Shown here: in pieces, positions 46,730-57,075 of the stretch
How positions within the stretch are numbered: the stretch's first letter is position 1
Layout: each line of letters starts with the position of its first letter
NCBI RefSeq assembly: GCF_016907755.1
Contig: NZ_JAFBCN010000001.1
Coordinates: forward strand, 3,720,001 to 3,784,000
DNA: 64,000 nt
Origin: Cellulosimicrobium cellulans
GTDB taxonomy: Bacteria > Actinomycetota > Actinomycetes > Actinomycetales > Cellulomonadaceae
Direction of reading: 5' to 3'
Translations under genes and position numbers: made by a program
The notes under the pieces: generated by a model
Seen by the model: only the letters and a program-made list of their open reading frames with translations
Told to the model about the DNA's origin: nothing
The model's database searches: none

Positions 46730-47544
46730 TCAGCTCACGAGGCGTCGGCGCGCGTCGGCGAGCCGGGAGAGCACGGTGGAGTCCACGACGTCGGCGCCCA
46801 CCTGGACGCGCAGCCCGCCCAGCACGGCCGGGTCCACCGTCACGTTGAGCTGCACGGCGCGCCCGTACGCGCGCTCGAGCAGTCCCGCGAGGCGGTCGAG
46901 CTGCGCCTGCGTGAGCACCGTGCCCGACGTGACCGAGGCGACGAGGCGCTGGCGACGCTCGGCCGCGATCTCCCCGATCCAGCCCAGCGTCGGGACGAAC
47001 CGGCGACCGCGCAGCGCGCGCGTCGCGTGGACGGCGAGCACCTCGGTGACGCGGTCGACCTTGCCGTCGAGGAGCGCGTGCACGAACGCCGCGCGCCGCT
47101 CGGGAGCGGTCGTGTCGTCGGAGAGGACCTGCCGCGCCTCGCGCTGCCCGACGAGCGCGCGCGAGGTCCGGAACAGCTCGTCCTCGACCTTCTCCAGCGC
47201 ACCGCGGGCCTCGGCCGACGCGAGGACCGCGTCCAGGCCCAGTCGCTCGGTCGCGTCCGCGAGGTCGCCCTCGCGGGTCCAGCGGGACCGGACCAGGCCG
47301 GACACGAGGTCCACGACCCGACCGTCGAAGCCCGACGCGAGGACCGCGGACACGAGGGCCGCCTTGTCCGCGCCGGACCGCGACGGGTCAGCGAGCGAGC
47401 GCCGCAGCGGCGCCGACTCGTCGAGCGCCGCGGTGACCGCGAAGAGCTGCTCACCCAGCGCGAGCGCGCCCTCGCCCGCCGAGCGCAGGACCGGCTCGAA
47501 CCGGTCCCGCGCCTGCGTGAGGGACTCGCCGCTCGTTCCGCGCA

Positions 47545-47545
<1 letters not shown>
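46730..47545 (-). CDS. atpH: ATP synthase delta subunit
   Basis: A 271-residue delta subunit, longer than the roughly 180 residues of E. coli because of an extended N-terminal helical part, as in other actinobacteria. The canonical C-terminal region is [57 protein letters not shown] (mostly visible in order). It connects F1 to the peripheral stalk. Start ATG at 47545 shares one base with the atpF stop. The 109-bp gap to atpA contains a 7-bp CCGCACC/GGTGCGG stem. Confidence 0.95.
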
Positions 47546-48482
<937 letters not shown>

Positions 48483-49340
48483 TCAGTGCTCCTCCTCGAG
48501 CGACATGTTGATGTACACGGCGGCGAGGAGCGCGAAGATGTAGGCCTGCAGGAAGGCCACGAGGATCTCGAACAGCGTGATCGCGAAACCGCCGGCGAAC
48601 GTCAGGACGCCGAACGCCTTCATGGCGGGGACCGCCTCGAAGACGAAGTACTGCGTCGCCGCGAAGCAGAGCACGAGCATGATGTGCCCGGCGATCATGT
48701 TGGCCGCGAGTCGGATCGCCAGCGAGGCGGGCCGGATGATGAGGATCTGCAGGAGCTCGATCGGCGTCACGATCAGGTAGATCGGCGCCGGCACCCCCGG
48801 GGGGAAGAGACTGTTCTTCAGGTAGCCGCCGAGGCCGTGCTTCTTGATGCCGACCGCCCAGTAGGCGACGAACACCCAGAGGGCGAGCACGATCGGCAGG
48901 CCGATGCGCGAGGTCCCCGCCAGGTTGAGGCCCGGGATGACGCTCGTGATGTTGAACGCGAGGACGGAGAAGAAGATCGTCGCGATCATCGGGACGAAGC
49001 GCTTGGCGTTCTCCTTCCCCATGATCTCCTCGACGATCTGCACCCGCACGAAGTCGATGAGCATCTCGAGGGCGTTCTGGAGCCGACCGGGCACGAGCCG
49101 CGCGCGGCGCGCACCGGCGACGAAGATCGCCAGCAGGACGATCGTCGCGACGATGCGGATGATCCAGATCCGGTCGATCTGGAAGATCGTGTCCTCGAAG
49201 AGGATGGCCGGAGGGAAGAAGTCGGCGATCGACGGCGCGTGGAAGCCACTCTCGCCCTCGGAAGCAGCGAGGAGCACGGGGGTCGCAAGCGTGGACAGGG
49301 TGGACTCCCAATGGTCGTGTGGTCCCGGCAGCCAGCACAT
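48483..49340 (-). CDS. atpB: ATP synthase Fo a subunit
   Basis: About 285 residues, with six membrane helices. It includes the essential Arg in SLAIRLAANMIAGHIMLVL and the polar helix ITLFEILVAFLQAYIFALLAAVYINMSLEEEH. The start is uncertain. ATG at 49340 is used here, ATG at 49373 is possible, and CTG at 49298 (giving LSTLATPVLLAA) is the only one with a nearby ribosome-site-like GGGAG. The N-terminal residues before ATPVLLAA look unlike the family. Another uncertain element is a TAGGCT hexamer at 49386-49391, which could be the -10 of an operon promoter. Confidence 0.93.
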   Translation of the reverse strand: MCWLPGPHDHWESTLSTLATPVLLAASEGESGFHAPSIADFFPPAILFEDTIFQIDRIWIIRIVATIVLLAIFVAGARRARLVPGRLQNALEMLIDFVRVQIVEEIMGKENAKRFVPMIATIFFSVLAFNITSVIPGLNLAGTSRIGLPIVLALWVFVAYWAVGIKKHGLGGYLKNSLFPPGVPAPIYLIVTPIELLQILIIRPASLAIRLAANMIAGHIMLVLCFAATQYFVFEAVPAMKAFGVLTFAGGFAITLFEILVAFLQAYIFALLAAVYINMSLEEEH

Positions 49341-49504
49341 TGTTGTGGGCACGCCGTCGGACCTGGCCGTCATGGATTCGCCAGTAGCCTAACGCATGGA
49401 TCGGCATGGTCCCGCCGATCCTGGCCTGCTTGTGACTTTTTGCTCATGCGAGCGGGACGCGGTTCCTGGTAGTACGACGCGGCCGCCCCGCACGGAGCTC
49501 CAGG

Positions 49505-50041
49505 TCAGCGTTCGGCAGGTTCCACGTAGGGGATCCGGCCGCGGCTCACGGCCCGGTAGTCGAGGACGGCGGAACCGATCACGCCGACGAGCAGGACGCC
49601 CGCGAACACCCACCGGTCGTAGAAGTCCATGCCGCGCAGCACCACGAGGACCGCGATGAGCACGACCATCTTCGCGAGCCAGCTCCCCATGACCACGGCC
49701 GCGGTGGTCGTCGGGCTCGCGTCGACGGTCCGCAGCATGACCCACACGGTGGTCGCGGAGAAGACCAGGGCCACGCCCACGCCGAGCAGGGCGCCCCAGA
49801 CCCCCGGGAGCCCTGACACCAGCGCCCCGATCGCGACCCCGAGGACGGTGAGCGCGCCCAGGAGCACGAGGACGTCCCGCAGCGCCCTGCGGAACACGAC
49901 GCGCACGGCCTGCCCCTGCGACCCGAGCGTAGGTTCGGCAGCCGTGCCGCCGGCGTGCTCGTCGGCACCCTCGGCGGACGGACGGGCGACTTCTGACCCC
50001 GCGTCGTCCGGGCGTGCGGGCTCGGGCTGGCTGGTCGTCAT
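49505..50041 (-). CDS. atpI: ATP synthase protein I-like membrane protein
   Basis: A 178-residue protein. The first 55 residues are hydrophilic (Pro/Glu/Ala), then four hydrophobic segments follow, with GVGVALVFSATTVWVMLRTVDASP and VVMGSWLAKMVVLIAVLVVLRGMDFYDRWVFAGVLLVGVIGSAVLDYRAVSRGRIPYV seen in order. This resembles the small membrane protein encoded just before atpB in actinobacteria (often called AtpI, thought to help c-ring assembly). The ATG overlaps the wecA stop as ATGA. The role is inferred from position and hydrophobicity. Confidence 0.75.
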   Translation of the reverse strand: MTTSQPEPARPDDAGSEVARPSAEGADEHAGGTAAEPTLGSQGQAVRVVFRRALRDVLVLLGALTVLGVAIGALVSGLPGVWGALLGVGVALVFSATTVWVMLRTVDASPTTTAAVVMGSWLAKMVVLIAVLVVLRGMDFYDRWVFAGVLLVGVIGSAVLDYRAVSRGRIPYVEPAER

Positions 50042-51291
50042 CTCAGGGCTTCCTTCGGCGGGGTGGGGACGGCGGGCGCCGAGGGGGCGGCCGTCTCGGG
50101 CGGGACGTCGTCGGAGGTGGTCGCGAGCGGCACGGACGCGGTGGAGGTCGCGGCGTCGTCGTCGAGGAACCGGCCGCGCGTGCGCAGCGGGCCGAGCGTG
50201 AGGACGGCGGAGACCAGGACGGCGCCGGCGAGGCCGACGGCCACGCCGTGCCAGTGCCACTGGACGAGCGCGACCGCGGCGAACGCGAACACGGCCGTCC
50301 AGACGTAGAGGATGAGGACGGCGCGCCGGTGCGAGTGCCCGATCGCGAGCATCCGGTGGTGCAGGTGCATGCGGTCCGGGTGGAACGGCGACTTCCCGCG
50401 CGCGACCCGGCGCACGACCGCCATGCCCATGTCGAGCAGGGGCAGGAGGATCACCGCGAGCGGCAGCAGGATCGGGATGAACGCCGGGATCTGCTGGGCG
50501 CCGGAGAGCGCGTCGGTCTCGATCTTGCCGGTCACGACGATGGCCGCGGCGGACATGACGAGCCCGAGGACCATCGAGCCCGAGTCCCCCATGAAGATGC
50601 GCGCGGGATGGAAGTTGTGCGGCAGGAAGCCGACGCAGACGCCCACGAGCGCGGCGATCACGAGGGTCGCGAGGCTCGAGTAGTCGTCGGCGCTCGCCTT
50701 CTGCGTGAGCACGTACGAGTAGACGAAGAACGCCGTGCCGCCGATCGCGACGAGCCCGGCGGCGAGCCCGTCCAGGCCGTCGACGAAGTTGACCGCGTTC
50801 ATCGCGACGACCACCACGAGGATCGTCGCGGCGAGCTGGAGGCGCGAGGACCAGATGAGCTGCTGGTCGCCGATCCCGAGGGGAAGGCGGTACAGGACGA
50901 CGCCCTGCGTCGCCATCAGCCCGGCCGCGAGCACCTGGCCCGCGAGCTTCGTCATCCAGTCGAGGTCCCAGATGTCGTCGGCGATCCCGAGCAGGCAGAC
51001 GATCGCCGCCCCGCCCACGATCCCCCAGATCCTCGGGTCGGCCACGAGCCGGCCCGCGACCTCGCCCACGAACACGCTCTCGAGGAACGGCATCTGCGAC
51101 GCGAAGACCACCGCCACCACGAGGCCCAGCAGCATGGCGAGCCCGCCGAGCCGGGGGGTCGGGATCGTGTGGACGTCGCGGTCGCGCACGGCGGTGATCG
51201 CGCCGGTGCGCAGCGCGACCCAGCGCGCGAAGGGCGTCGTGAGGAACGTCACCACGGCGGCGACGAGCATCACGAGCAGGTAGACCCTCAC
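50038..51291 (-). CDS. wecA: Polyprenyl-phosphate GlcNAc-1-phosphate transferase (WecA/MraY family)
   Basis: A 417-residue membrane enzyme that links GlcNAc-1-phosphate to undecaprenyl or decaprenyl phosphate for cell-wall polymer synthesis. It has about eleven helices. Active-site motifs are LGIADDIWDLDWMTK (DDxxD), AVNFVDGLDGLAAGLVAI, GFLPHNFHPARIFMGDSGSM and HPDRMHLHHRML (the His cluster of the WecA branch). The C-terminal 50 residues (TSTASVPLATTSD and so on) are hydrophilic and variable. Start GTG at 51291 overlaps the tsaC stop as GTGA. The position between tsaC and atpI matches rfe of mycobacteria. Confidence 0.94.
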   Translation of the reverse strand: MRVYLLVMLVAAVVTFLTTPFARWVALRTGAITAVRDRDVHTIPTPRLGGLAMLLGLVVAVVFASQMPFLESVFVGEVAGRLVADPRIWGIVGGAAIVCLLGIADDIWDLDWMTKLAGQVLAAGLMATQGVVLYRLPLGIGDQQLIWSSRLQLAATILVVVVAMNAVNFVDGLDGLAAGLVAIGGTAFFVYSYVLTQKASADDYSSLATLVIAALVGVCVGFLPHNFHPARIFMGDSGSMVLGLVMSAAAIVVTGKIETDALSGAQQIPAFIPILLPLAVILLPLLDMGMAVVRRVARGKSPFHPDRMHLHHRMLAIGHSHRRAVLILYVWTAVFAFAAVALVQWHWHGVAVGLAGAVLVSAVLTLGPLRTRGRFLDDDAATSTASVPLATTSDDVPPETAAPSAPAVPTPPKEALR

Positions 51292-52016
51292 CCGCCGTTC
51301 GCCTCCGGCTCCCCGGCGTCGTCGGAGGTGGGAGCGTCGGAGGTCGCGGCGGCGGGCGGGTCGTCCGGCGCGTCGTCGGGGCCGGCGACGTCCGCGACCT
51401 CACGGAGCCGGTCGAGCGTGACCGCACCCTGGCGCACGACGCGCAGCGTGTCCGAGGTCGCGTCGACGATGGTCGACGCCACCCCGCCGGGCGCCGTCCC
51501 CCCGTCGAGGTAGACCGCCACCGGGTCCCCGAGCTGCTCCCGCGCGTCCTCGACGTCGAGGGCCGCGGGTCTGCCGGTCGCGTTCGCCGAGGACACCGCG
51601 AGCGGGCCCGTGCGGCGCAGGAGCGCGAGCGCGGCCGGGTGGTCGGGCATGCGCAGCGCGACGGTCCCGTGCGTCTCCCCCAGGTCCCACGCGAGCGAGG
51701 GCTGGGCGCGCAGGATGATCGTGAAGCCGCCGGGCCAGAAGGCCTCGACGAGGCGGCGCGCGGCGTCGGGCACGTCCGTGGCGAGGCCGTCGAGCGTGCG
51801 CGCGTCCGGCACGAGCACGGGCGGGGGCATCTGCCGGCCCCGGCCCTTGGCCGCGAGGAGCGCGGCGACGGCCTCCGCGTCGAAGGCGTCGGCGCCGATG
51901 CCGTAGACGGTGTCGGTGGGCAGCACGACGAGGCCACCGCGGGAGATCGCGTTGACCGCCTCGTCGATGCCGGCGCCCCAGGTGTTCGGGTCGGTCACGG
52001 GGTGGACGGAGCTCAC
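51288..52016 (-). CDS. tsaC: Threonylcarbamoyl-AMP synthase (Sua5/TsaC/YwlC)
   Basis: A 242-residue enzyme making threonylcarbamoyl-AMP for the t6A37 modification of ANN-decoding tRNAs. The YrdC core is clear: GGLVVLPTDTVYGIGADAF, LLAAKGRGRQMPPPVLV, FWPGGFTIILRA and LAVSSANATGRPAA. The last 40 residues (Asp/Ala/Pro-rich) are an extension without the Sua5 domain. Start GTG at 52016, with GGATGG upstream, overlaps the prmC stop by 4 bp. Confidence 0.94.
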   Translation of the reverse strand: MSSVHPVTDPNTWGAGIDEAVNAISRGGLVVLPTDTVYGIGADAFDAEAVAALLAAKGRGRQMPPPVLVPDARTLDGLATDVPDAARRLVEAFWPGGFTIILRAQPSLAWDLGETHGTVALRMPDHPAALALLRRTGPLAVSSANATGRPAALDVEDAREQLGDPVAVYLDGGTAPGGVASTIVDATSDTLRVVRQGAVTLDRLREVADVAGPDDAPDDPPAAATSDAPTSDDAGEPEANGG

Positions 52017-53002
52017 GGGTCCATCCTTCCACGCCCACGGGCGGGCTCCGGGTCGTCGGCGGGCTCCGGCCCTGATCGCCGGGCCACGACCATGCGGTCG
52101 CGTCCCGTGAGGTCGGCGACGGTGCGGACGTCGACGAACGCGCCGGTCGCCGCGACCATGTCCCGCGCGGCCTCCGCCTGGACCTCGGCGTGCTCCATGA
52201 CGTAGAGACCGCCGGGGCGCAGGAGCCGCGCGGCCGCGGTGGTGATCCCCCGCGGCACCTCGAGACCGTCCGGCCCGAGGCCGTAGAGCGCCACGCCGGG
52301 GTCGTGGTCGGCCACCTCGGGGTCGCGCGGGACGGCACCGGGGGGCACGTACGGCGGGTTGGACACGACGACGTCGACCGTGCCGTCGAGACCGCCGTCG
52401 TCGACGCCCCCGGCGAGCGCCGTGCGGGCGTCGCCCCGCACCAGGTGCACGACGGCGCCGCCCGCCTCGCGCGCGGCGGTCACGTTCCGCTCCGCCCAGG
52501 CGTGGGCGGACGCGTCGAGCTCGACCGCGTGCACGTCGGTCCCGGCGACCTCCGTCGCGACGGCGAGCGCGATCGCCCCCGAGCCGGTGCACAGGTCGAC
52601 GACGGTCGCGCGTCCTGCTCCGGCCACGACCGCCCGGGCCTCGTCGACGGCGACCTGCGCGACCTGCTCGGTCTCGGGCCGCGGGACGAAGACACCCGGC
52701 CCGACGGCGAGCTCGAGGTGCCGGAACGGCGCGGTGCCCACCAGGTGCTGGAGCGGCACGCGTTGCGCGCGCCGGGTGACGAGCTCGGTGAGGGCCGGCA
52801 CGACGTCGTCCGGGACGGGCGTGCCGAGGATAGCGCGACGCGCCACGTCGCTCCGGGGCACCGTGAGGGCGTGGGCGAGCAGGAGCTCGGCGTCCGCGCG
52901 CGCCGAGGGCACCCCGGTGGCGTCCAGGACGGCCGTCGCCCAGCGCAGCCAGGCGGAGGTGGGGGCGTCCGACGGCGGGGTCGGACCGACCGGCTCAGGC
53001 AT
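52013..53002 (-). CDS. prmC: Peptide-chain release-factor glutamine methyltransferase
   Basis: A 329-residue SAM-dependent enzyme that methylates the Gln of the GGQ motif in release factors, here encoded just upstream as prfA. Features are the N-terminal helical domain ([11 protein letters not shown]), [19 protein letters not shown] loop [30 protein letters not shown] and catalytic VVSNPPYVP. Start ATG at 53002 overlaps prfA by 8 bp. Confidence 0.95.
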   Translation of the reverse strand: MPEPVGPTPPSDAPTSAWLRWATAVLDATGVPSARADAELLLAHALTVPRSDVARRAILGTPVPDDVVPALTELVTRRAQRVPLQHLVGTAPFRHLELAVGPGVFVPRPETEQVAQVAVDEARAVVAGAGRATVVDLCTGSGAIALAVATEVAGTDVHAVELDASAHAWAERNVTAAREAGGAVVHLVRGDARTALAGGVDDGGLDGTVDVVVSNPPYVPPGAVPRDPEVADHDPGVALYGLGPDGLEVPRGITTAAARLLRPGGLYVMEHAEVQAEAARDMVAATGAFVDVRTVADLTGRDRMVVARRSGPEPADDPEPARGRGRMDP

Positions 53003-54098
53003 CGGCGGCGCTCGCGAGGCGCGCGGCCTCGTCGGCCTCGACCGCGGAGCGCACGACCGGGTCGAGGTCGCCGTCGAGCACCTGGTCGAGGTTGTACGCC
53101 TTGTAGCCGGTGCGGTGGTCCGCGATGCGGTTCTCCGGGAAGTTGTACGTGCGGATGCGCTCGGAGCGGTCCACGGTCCGGACCTGGGAGCGGCGCAGGT
53201 CGGCGGCCTCCGCGGCCGCGGCCTCCTGCTGGGCGGCGAGCAGGCGCGCGCGCAGCACGCGCATGGCCTGCTCGCGGTTCTGGAGCTGGGACTTCTCGTT
53301 CTGCATCGACACGACGATGCCCGTGGGCAGGTGGGTGATGCGCACGGCGGAGTCGGTCGTGTTGACGGACTGCCCGCCGGGCCCCGACGAGCGGTACACG
53401 TCGATGCGCAGGTCGTTGGGGTCGATCTCGACCTCGCCCGCGTCCTCCACCTCGGGGAAGACGAGCACGCCGGCCGCGGAGGTGTGGATCCGGCCCTGCG
53501 ACTCGGTCACCGGCACGCGCTGGACGCGGTGCACGCCGCCCTCGTACTTGAGGTTCGCCCAGACGCCGTCGGCGGGGTCGGTCGGCGTGCTGCGCGCCTT
53601 GACCGCGACCTGGACGTCCTTGAAGCCGCCGAGGTCGGAGTCGGTCGACTCGAGGACCTCGGTCTTCCAGCCGCGGCGCTCCGCGTACCGCAGGTACATG
53701 CGCAGCAGGTCCCCGGCGAACAGCGCCGACTCCTCGCCCCCCTCACCGGCCTTGATCTCGAGGATGACGTCGCGGCCGTCGTCCGGGTCGCGCGGGACGA
53801 GCACGCGGCGCAGGCGCTCGCGCGTCTCCTCCTCGGCGGCGCGCAGGCCGGGGAGCTCCGCGGCGAACGCGTCGCCGTCCTCGCCGCCCAGGGCTGCGAG
53901 CTCGGCGGCCGCCTCCGCGTCGCCGCTCGCCTCCCGCCACGCGCGGTACGCGCCGACGACCTGGTTCAGCTCGGCGTAGCGCCGCCCGAGCGTGCGCGCG
54001 CGACCCGCGTCGGCGTGGACGGCGGGGTCGGCGAGCTGGGCCTCGATGTCGGCATGCTCGGCCAGCAGCGGCTGGACGGCGGCGAACGACTCGGTCAC
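52995..54098 (-). CDS. prfA: Peptide chain release factor 1
   Basis: A 367-residue factor that ends translation at UAA and UAG. The codon-reading tripeptide region is present near [12 protein letters not shown], and the peptidyl-hydrolysis loop [17 protein letters not shown] carries GGQ. The first 100 residues are the helical domain 1. Start GTG at 54098 lies behind GAGGAG; longer frames reach into the rpmE terminator and are unlikely. Upstream lies the strong hairpin of rpmE, so a promoter must be inside this gap. Confidence 0.97.
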   Translation of the reverse strand: MTESFAAVQPLLAEHADIEAQLADPAVHADAGRARTLGRRYAELNQVVGAYRAWREASGDAEAAAELAALGGEDGDAFAAELPGLRAAEEETRERLRRVLVPRDPDDGRDVILEIKAGEGGEESALFAGDLLRMYLRYAERRGWKTEVLESTDSDLGGFKDVQVAVKARSTPTDPADGVWANLKYEGGVHRVQRVPVTESQGRIHTSAAGVLVFPEVEDAGEVEIDPNDLRIDVYRSSGPGGQSVNTTDSAVRITHLPTGIVVSMQNEKSQLQNREQAMRVLRARLLAAQQEAAAAEAADLRRSQVRTVDRSERIRTYNFPENRIADHRTGYKAYNLDQVLDGDLDPVVRSAVEADEAARLASAADA

Positions 54099-54186
54099 GG
54101 ACGGCTCCTCGGTGACGGGCGGGTCGCGGTCGTCGGCACGGGGCACGACCGCGCGAGGATCGGGAGGATCGCTCGGGCAAAGCAAC

Positions 54187-54253
54187 AGCGCCGGTGGTCC
54201 GAGCTCGCCGACTGCCCCTGGAGAGGTTGTCGGGCTCGGACCACCGGCGCTGC
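54187..54253 (-). terminator. Terminator of rpmE
   Basis: A 19-bp perfect outer stem (54187-54205 with 54235-54253), then a three-base bulge and a CCGAC/GTCGG inner stem. The outer stem begins 7 bp after the rpmE stop. Confidence 0.9.
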
Positions 54254-54260
54254 GGTGTCG

Positions 54261-54479
54261 CTACTTGTCGGCGGCCTTCTTGCCGTAGCGGGCCTCGAAG
54301 CGGGCCACGCGGCCACCGGTGTCGAGGATCTTCTGCTTGCCCGTGTAGAACGGGTGGCAGGCGCTGCACACGTCGGAGCTGATCTTGCCCGACGTCTCGG
54401 TGCTGCGCGTCACGAAGGTGTTCCCACAGGTGCAGGTCACCTCGGTGAGGACGTACTCGGGGTGGATACCAGACTTCAC
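54261..54479 (-). CDS. rpmE: 50S ribosomal protein L31 (zinc-binding form)
   Basis: A 72-residue ribosomal protein. The four zinc Cys are in TCTCGNTF and [15 protein letters not shown], so this is the zinc-containing C+ paralogue rather than the zinc-free form used in starvation. Start GTG at 54479 lies 6 nt after AAGGAG. It is between rho and prfA, as in most actinobacteria, and has its own strong terminator. Confidence 0.97.
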   Translation of the reverse strand: MKSGIHPEYVLTEVTCTCGNTFVTRSTETSGKISSDVCSACHPFYTGKQKILDTGGRVARFEARYGKKAADK

Positions 54480-54588
54480 GGTTTTCTCCTTGGGGTGACG
54501 TCTCCGGGTCAGGTGCGGCGACCGCACCTGTGAACCGGCGACAGGCGGCCTGACGGACGCAGGCCGACGAACCATTGTGCCAGAACGC

Positions 54589-54622
54589 GCGGGCGCCCCG
54601 GGAACTTCCCGGGGCCGCCCGC
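54589..54622 (-). terminator. Hairpin after rho
   Basis: The GCGGGC/GCCCGC outer stem and CCCCGGG/CCCGGGG inner stem are separated by a small internal loop, with an AACTT loop. It lies 23 bp after the rho stop. Confidence 0.75.
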
Positions 54623-54645
54623 CGTCGGCTCCTGCCGGACGACCG

Positions 54646-56808
54646 TCAGATCGTGCGGCCGACGTTGTCGTCGTCCGCGAGACCACCGGGCGTCGTCTTC
54701 TGGACGTGGAGCAGGAACTCGACGTTCGTCTGCGTCTTCTTGAGCTGGCCGAGCAGCAGCTCGATCGCCTGCTGCTGGTCGAGCGCGCCCATGACGCGAC
54801 GGAGCTTGTAGACGATCTTCAGCTCGTCCTGCGACAGGAGGATCTCCTCGCGGCGCGTGCCGGACGCGTTGACGTCCACGGCCGGGAAGATGCGCTTGTC
54901 GGCGAGGTTCCGGGAGAGCCGCAGCTCCATGTTCCCCGTGCCCTTGAACTCCTCGAAGATGACCTCGTCCATCTTCGAGCCCGTCTCGACGAGCGCCGAG
55001 GCGAGGATCGTCAGCGAGCCGCCGTTCTCGATGTTGCGGGCCGCGCCGAAGAAGCGCTTGGGCGGGTAGAGCGCGGACGCGTCCACACCACCGGACAGGA
55101 TGCGGCCCGAGGCCGGGGCCGCGAGGTTGTACGCGCGCGACAGGCGGGTGAGCGAGTCGAGGAGCACGACGACGTCCTGGCCGAGCTCGACCAGGCGCTT
55201 CGCGCGCTCGATCGCGAGCTCTGCGACGATCGTGTGGTCGGACGCGGGGCGGTCGAACGTCGAGGCGATGACCTCGCCCTTCACCGTCCGCTCCATGTCC
55301 GTGACCTCTTCGGGCCGCTCGTCCACGAGCACCACCATGAGGTGGACCTCGGGGTTGTTGGCCGTGATCGCGTTGGCGATCTGCTGCATGATGATCGTCT
55401 TGCCGGCCTTGGGCGGCGCGACGATGAGGCCGCGCTGGCCCTTGCCGATCGGCGCGACGATGTCGATCACGCGCGGCGTCAGACGCGTCGCCTCGGTGTT
55501 CTCCAGGCGCAGGCGGTCCTGCGGGTACAGGGGCGTGAGCTTGGTGAACTCGGGGCGCTGGCGCGCCTCGTCGGGCGACATGCCGTTGACGGTGTCCAGG
55601 CGCACGAGCGCGTTGAACTTCTGGCGCGCCGTGTTGCCCTGGTTCTCGCCCTCGCGCGGCTGGCGCACGGCGCCCGTGACCGCGTCGCCGCGGCGCAGAC
55701 CGGCCTTCTTCACCTGGCCGAGCGAGACGTAGACGTCGTTCTGGCCCGGCAGGTACCCGCTCGTGCGCACGAACGCGTAGTTGTCCAGGATGTCGAGGAT
55801 GCCCGCGACGGGGAGCAGGACGTCGTCCTCGCTGACCTCGATGTCGTCGAGGCCCGCGACGTCCGGTCCCTGGCGGTTGCGGCCACGCTTGCGGTCGCGC
55901 TCACGGCCACGGTCACGACCCCGGCGACGGCGGCCGCCGCGCTCGTCGTCCAGCAGCTGGCGGTCGTCGCGGCGGTCGGACTGGCGCTCGCCGCGGACCT
56001 GCTGGTTGGCCTGCTGGCCACCCTGCTGGTCACGCTGACGCTCGCCGCCCTGCTGGTCACGCTGACGCTCGCCGCCCTGCTGGTCGCGCTGACGGTCGGC
56101 GCGCGACGCGTCACCGTCGCCCTCGCCGGTCCGGGGGGCGCCGGCGCCGCGGCCCGCGCGACGCGAGCCCCGCTCGCCCGTGACGAGGCCGACCGCCGCG
56201 GCGGCGCGCGCGGCGCGCTCGTCGGCGGACTCGTTCGAGGCGTCGCGCGTGCGCACGCCCTGCTCGCCGAGCGCCTCGGCGACCGCGGCAGCGGCCTCCG
56301 AGCGGGAGTCGCGACGACCGTCACGCCGCTCGGCACGCGGCTCCCCGCGCTGTTCCGTCCGCTGCTCGTCGGAGCGCACCGGCAGGTCGAGCACCGGAGC
56401 GGCGGTGCGCTCCTCGCGGCTCGCGGCCGACGGCGCGTCCTGGCGCGCCGGCGCCGCCGAGTCGGTGGTGCCCGTCGGGCTCGCGGCGGGCCGCTCGGCG
56501 CGGCGGCTGCGGCCGCGCCCGGAGGCGGCAGGCGCCTCGCTCGTCTCACGGCCCGCGGCGCTCGCCCCGTCCGTGTCGCGCCGCGGCGCGGCGGGGCGCT
56601 CGGAGGCGCCCTGCTCGCCGGTGCGGGCGCGGATGACGTCCACAAGATCGCCCTTGCGCATCTTGGACGTGCCCTTGACCCCGAGCTGCGAGGCGAGAGC
56701 CTGCAGCTCCGGGAGGCGCAGCGTGGAGAGCGCGCCGGTCCGGGCGTTCCCGCCGGCAGCGGCCGAACCGGTCGCGCTGCTCGTGGCGGTGTCGATGGTG
56801 TCTGTCAC
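54646..56808 (-). CDS. rho: Transcription termination factor Rho with actinobacterial N-terminal insertion
   Basis: A 720-residue RNA-dependent helicase that ends transcription. A Rho_N-like domain ([32 protein letters not shown], about 29-60) is followed by roughly 230 disordered, Arg/Asp/Gly/Gln-rich residues, then the RNA-binding S1-like domain and the ATPase. The ATPase has Walker [18 protein letters not shown], Walker [18 protein letters not shown]-loop and R-loop regions. E. coli Rho (419 residues) lacks the insertion. Start GTG at 56808, with GAAGGA 6 nt upstream. The leader upstream is about 240 nt, which fits autoregulation by attenuation, but no motif proves it. Confidence 0.97.
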   Translation of the reverse strand: MTDTIDTATSSATGSAAAGGNARTGALSTLRLPELQALASQLGVKGTSKMRKGDLVDVIRARTGEQGASERPAAPRRDTDGASAAGRETSEAPAASGRGRSRRAERPAASPTGTTDSAAPARQDAPSAASREERTAAPVLDLPVRSDEQRTEQRGEPRAERRDGRRDSRSEAAAAVAEALGEQGVRTRDASNESADERAARAAAAVGLVTGERGSRRAGRGAGAPRTGEGDGDASRADRQRDQQGGERQRDQQGGERQRDQQGGQQANQQVRGERQSDRRDDRQLLDDERGGRRRRGRDRGRERDRKRGRNRQGPDVAGLDDIEVSEDDVLLPVAGILDILDNYAFVRTSGYLPGQNDVYVSLGQVKKAGLRRGDAVTGAVRQPREGENQGNTARQKFNALVRLDTVNGMSPDEARQRPEFTKLTPLYPQDRLRLENTEATRLTPRVIDIVAPIGKGQRGLIVAPPKAGKTIIMQQIANAITANNPEVHLMVVLVDERPEEVTDMERTVKGEVIASTFDRPASDHTIVAELAIERAKRLVELGQDVVVLLDSLTRLSRAYNLAAPASGRILSGGVDASALYPPKRFFGAARNIENGGSLTILASALVETGSKMDEVIFEEFKGTGNMELRLSRNLADKRIFPAVDVNASGTRREEILLSQDELKIVYKLRRVMGALDQQQAIELLLGQLKKTQTNVEFLLHVQKTTPGGLADDDNVGRTI
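56021..56096 (-). repeat. 27-bp tandem repeats inside rho
   Basis: Two full and one nearly full copies of a 27-bp unit encode QRDQQGGER in the disordered insertion of Rho. The near-identity of the DNA suggests recent duplication and possible copy-number variation between strains. Confidence 0.85.
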
Positions 56809-57047
56809 GAAGGACCCTTCCCCCTCGTTTGCGCCCGCCGCTCAGAGGGCGGGCCGCGGGTGGTCGACGCCCGGCCGTGACGGCCGGTGCGTAGGTGTCG
56901 CCACGCGTCAGTGGTACGACGACGTCATCTGACGCGGGGCTGGATTGCCTTCTCTCGGACTGCTCGGTCGCAGCACACCCGGTGGGTGAGAGCGCGCTCT
57001 GCGTGCGGATGTACTGGTGCGAGAGCGTGACCGAAGGCTGACAATCA

Positions 57048-57075
57048 TCCTAGCACCGGCGCACCCGAGGTCAGA
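57048..57075 (-). promoter_or_regulatory. Predicted rho promoter
   Basis: Minus-strand TAGGAT (57053-57048) as -10 and CTGACC (57075-57070) as -35 are 16 bp apart, at the end of thrB. It would give a leader of about 230 nt before the rho start. The 262-bp gap shows no gene. Confidence 0.45.

Noticed and set aside
56021-56096. 27-bp repeats considered as a CRISPR-like array
   Set aside because: The units are contiguous with no spacers and encode a peptide repeat in frame in rho.
54577-56880. Long plus-strand open frame opposite rho (about 767 codons, Leu/Val-rich)
   Set aside because: It is an antisense shadow of rho, caused by high GC at third positions; there is no ribosome site or family pattern.
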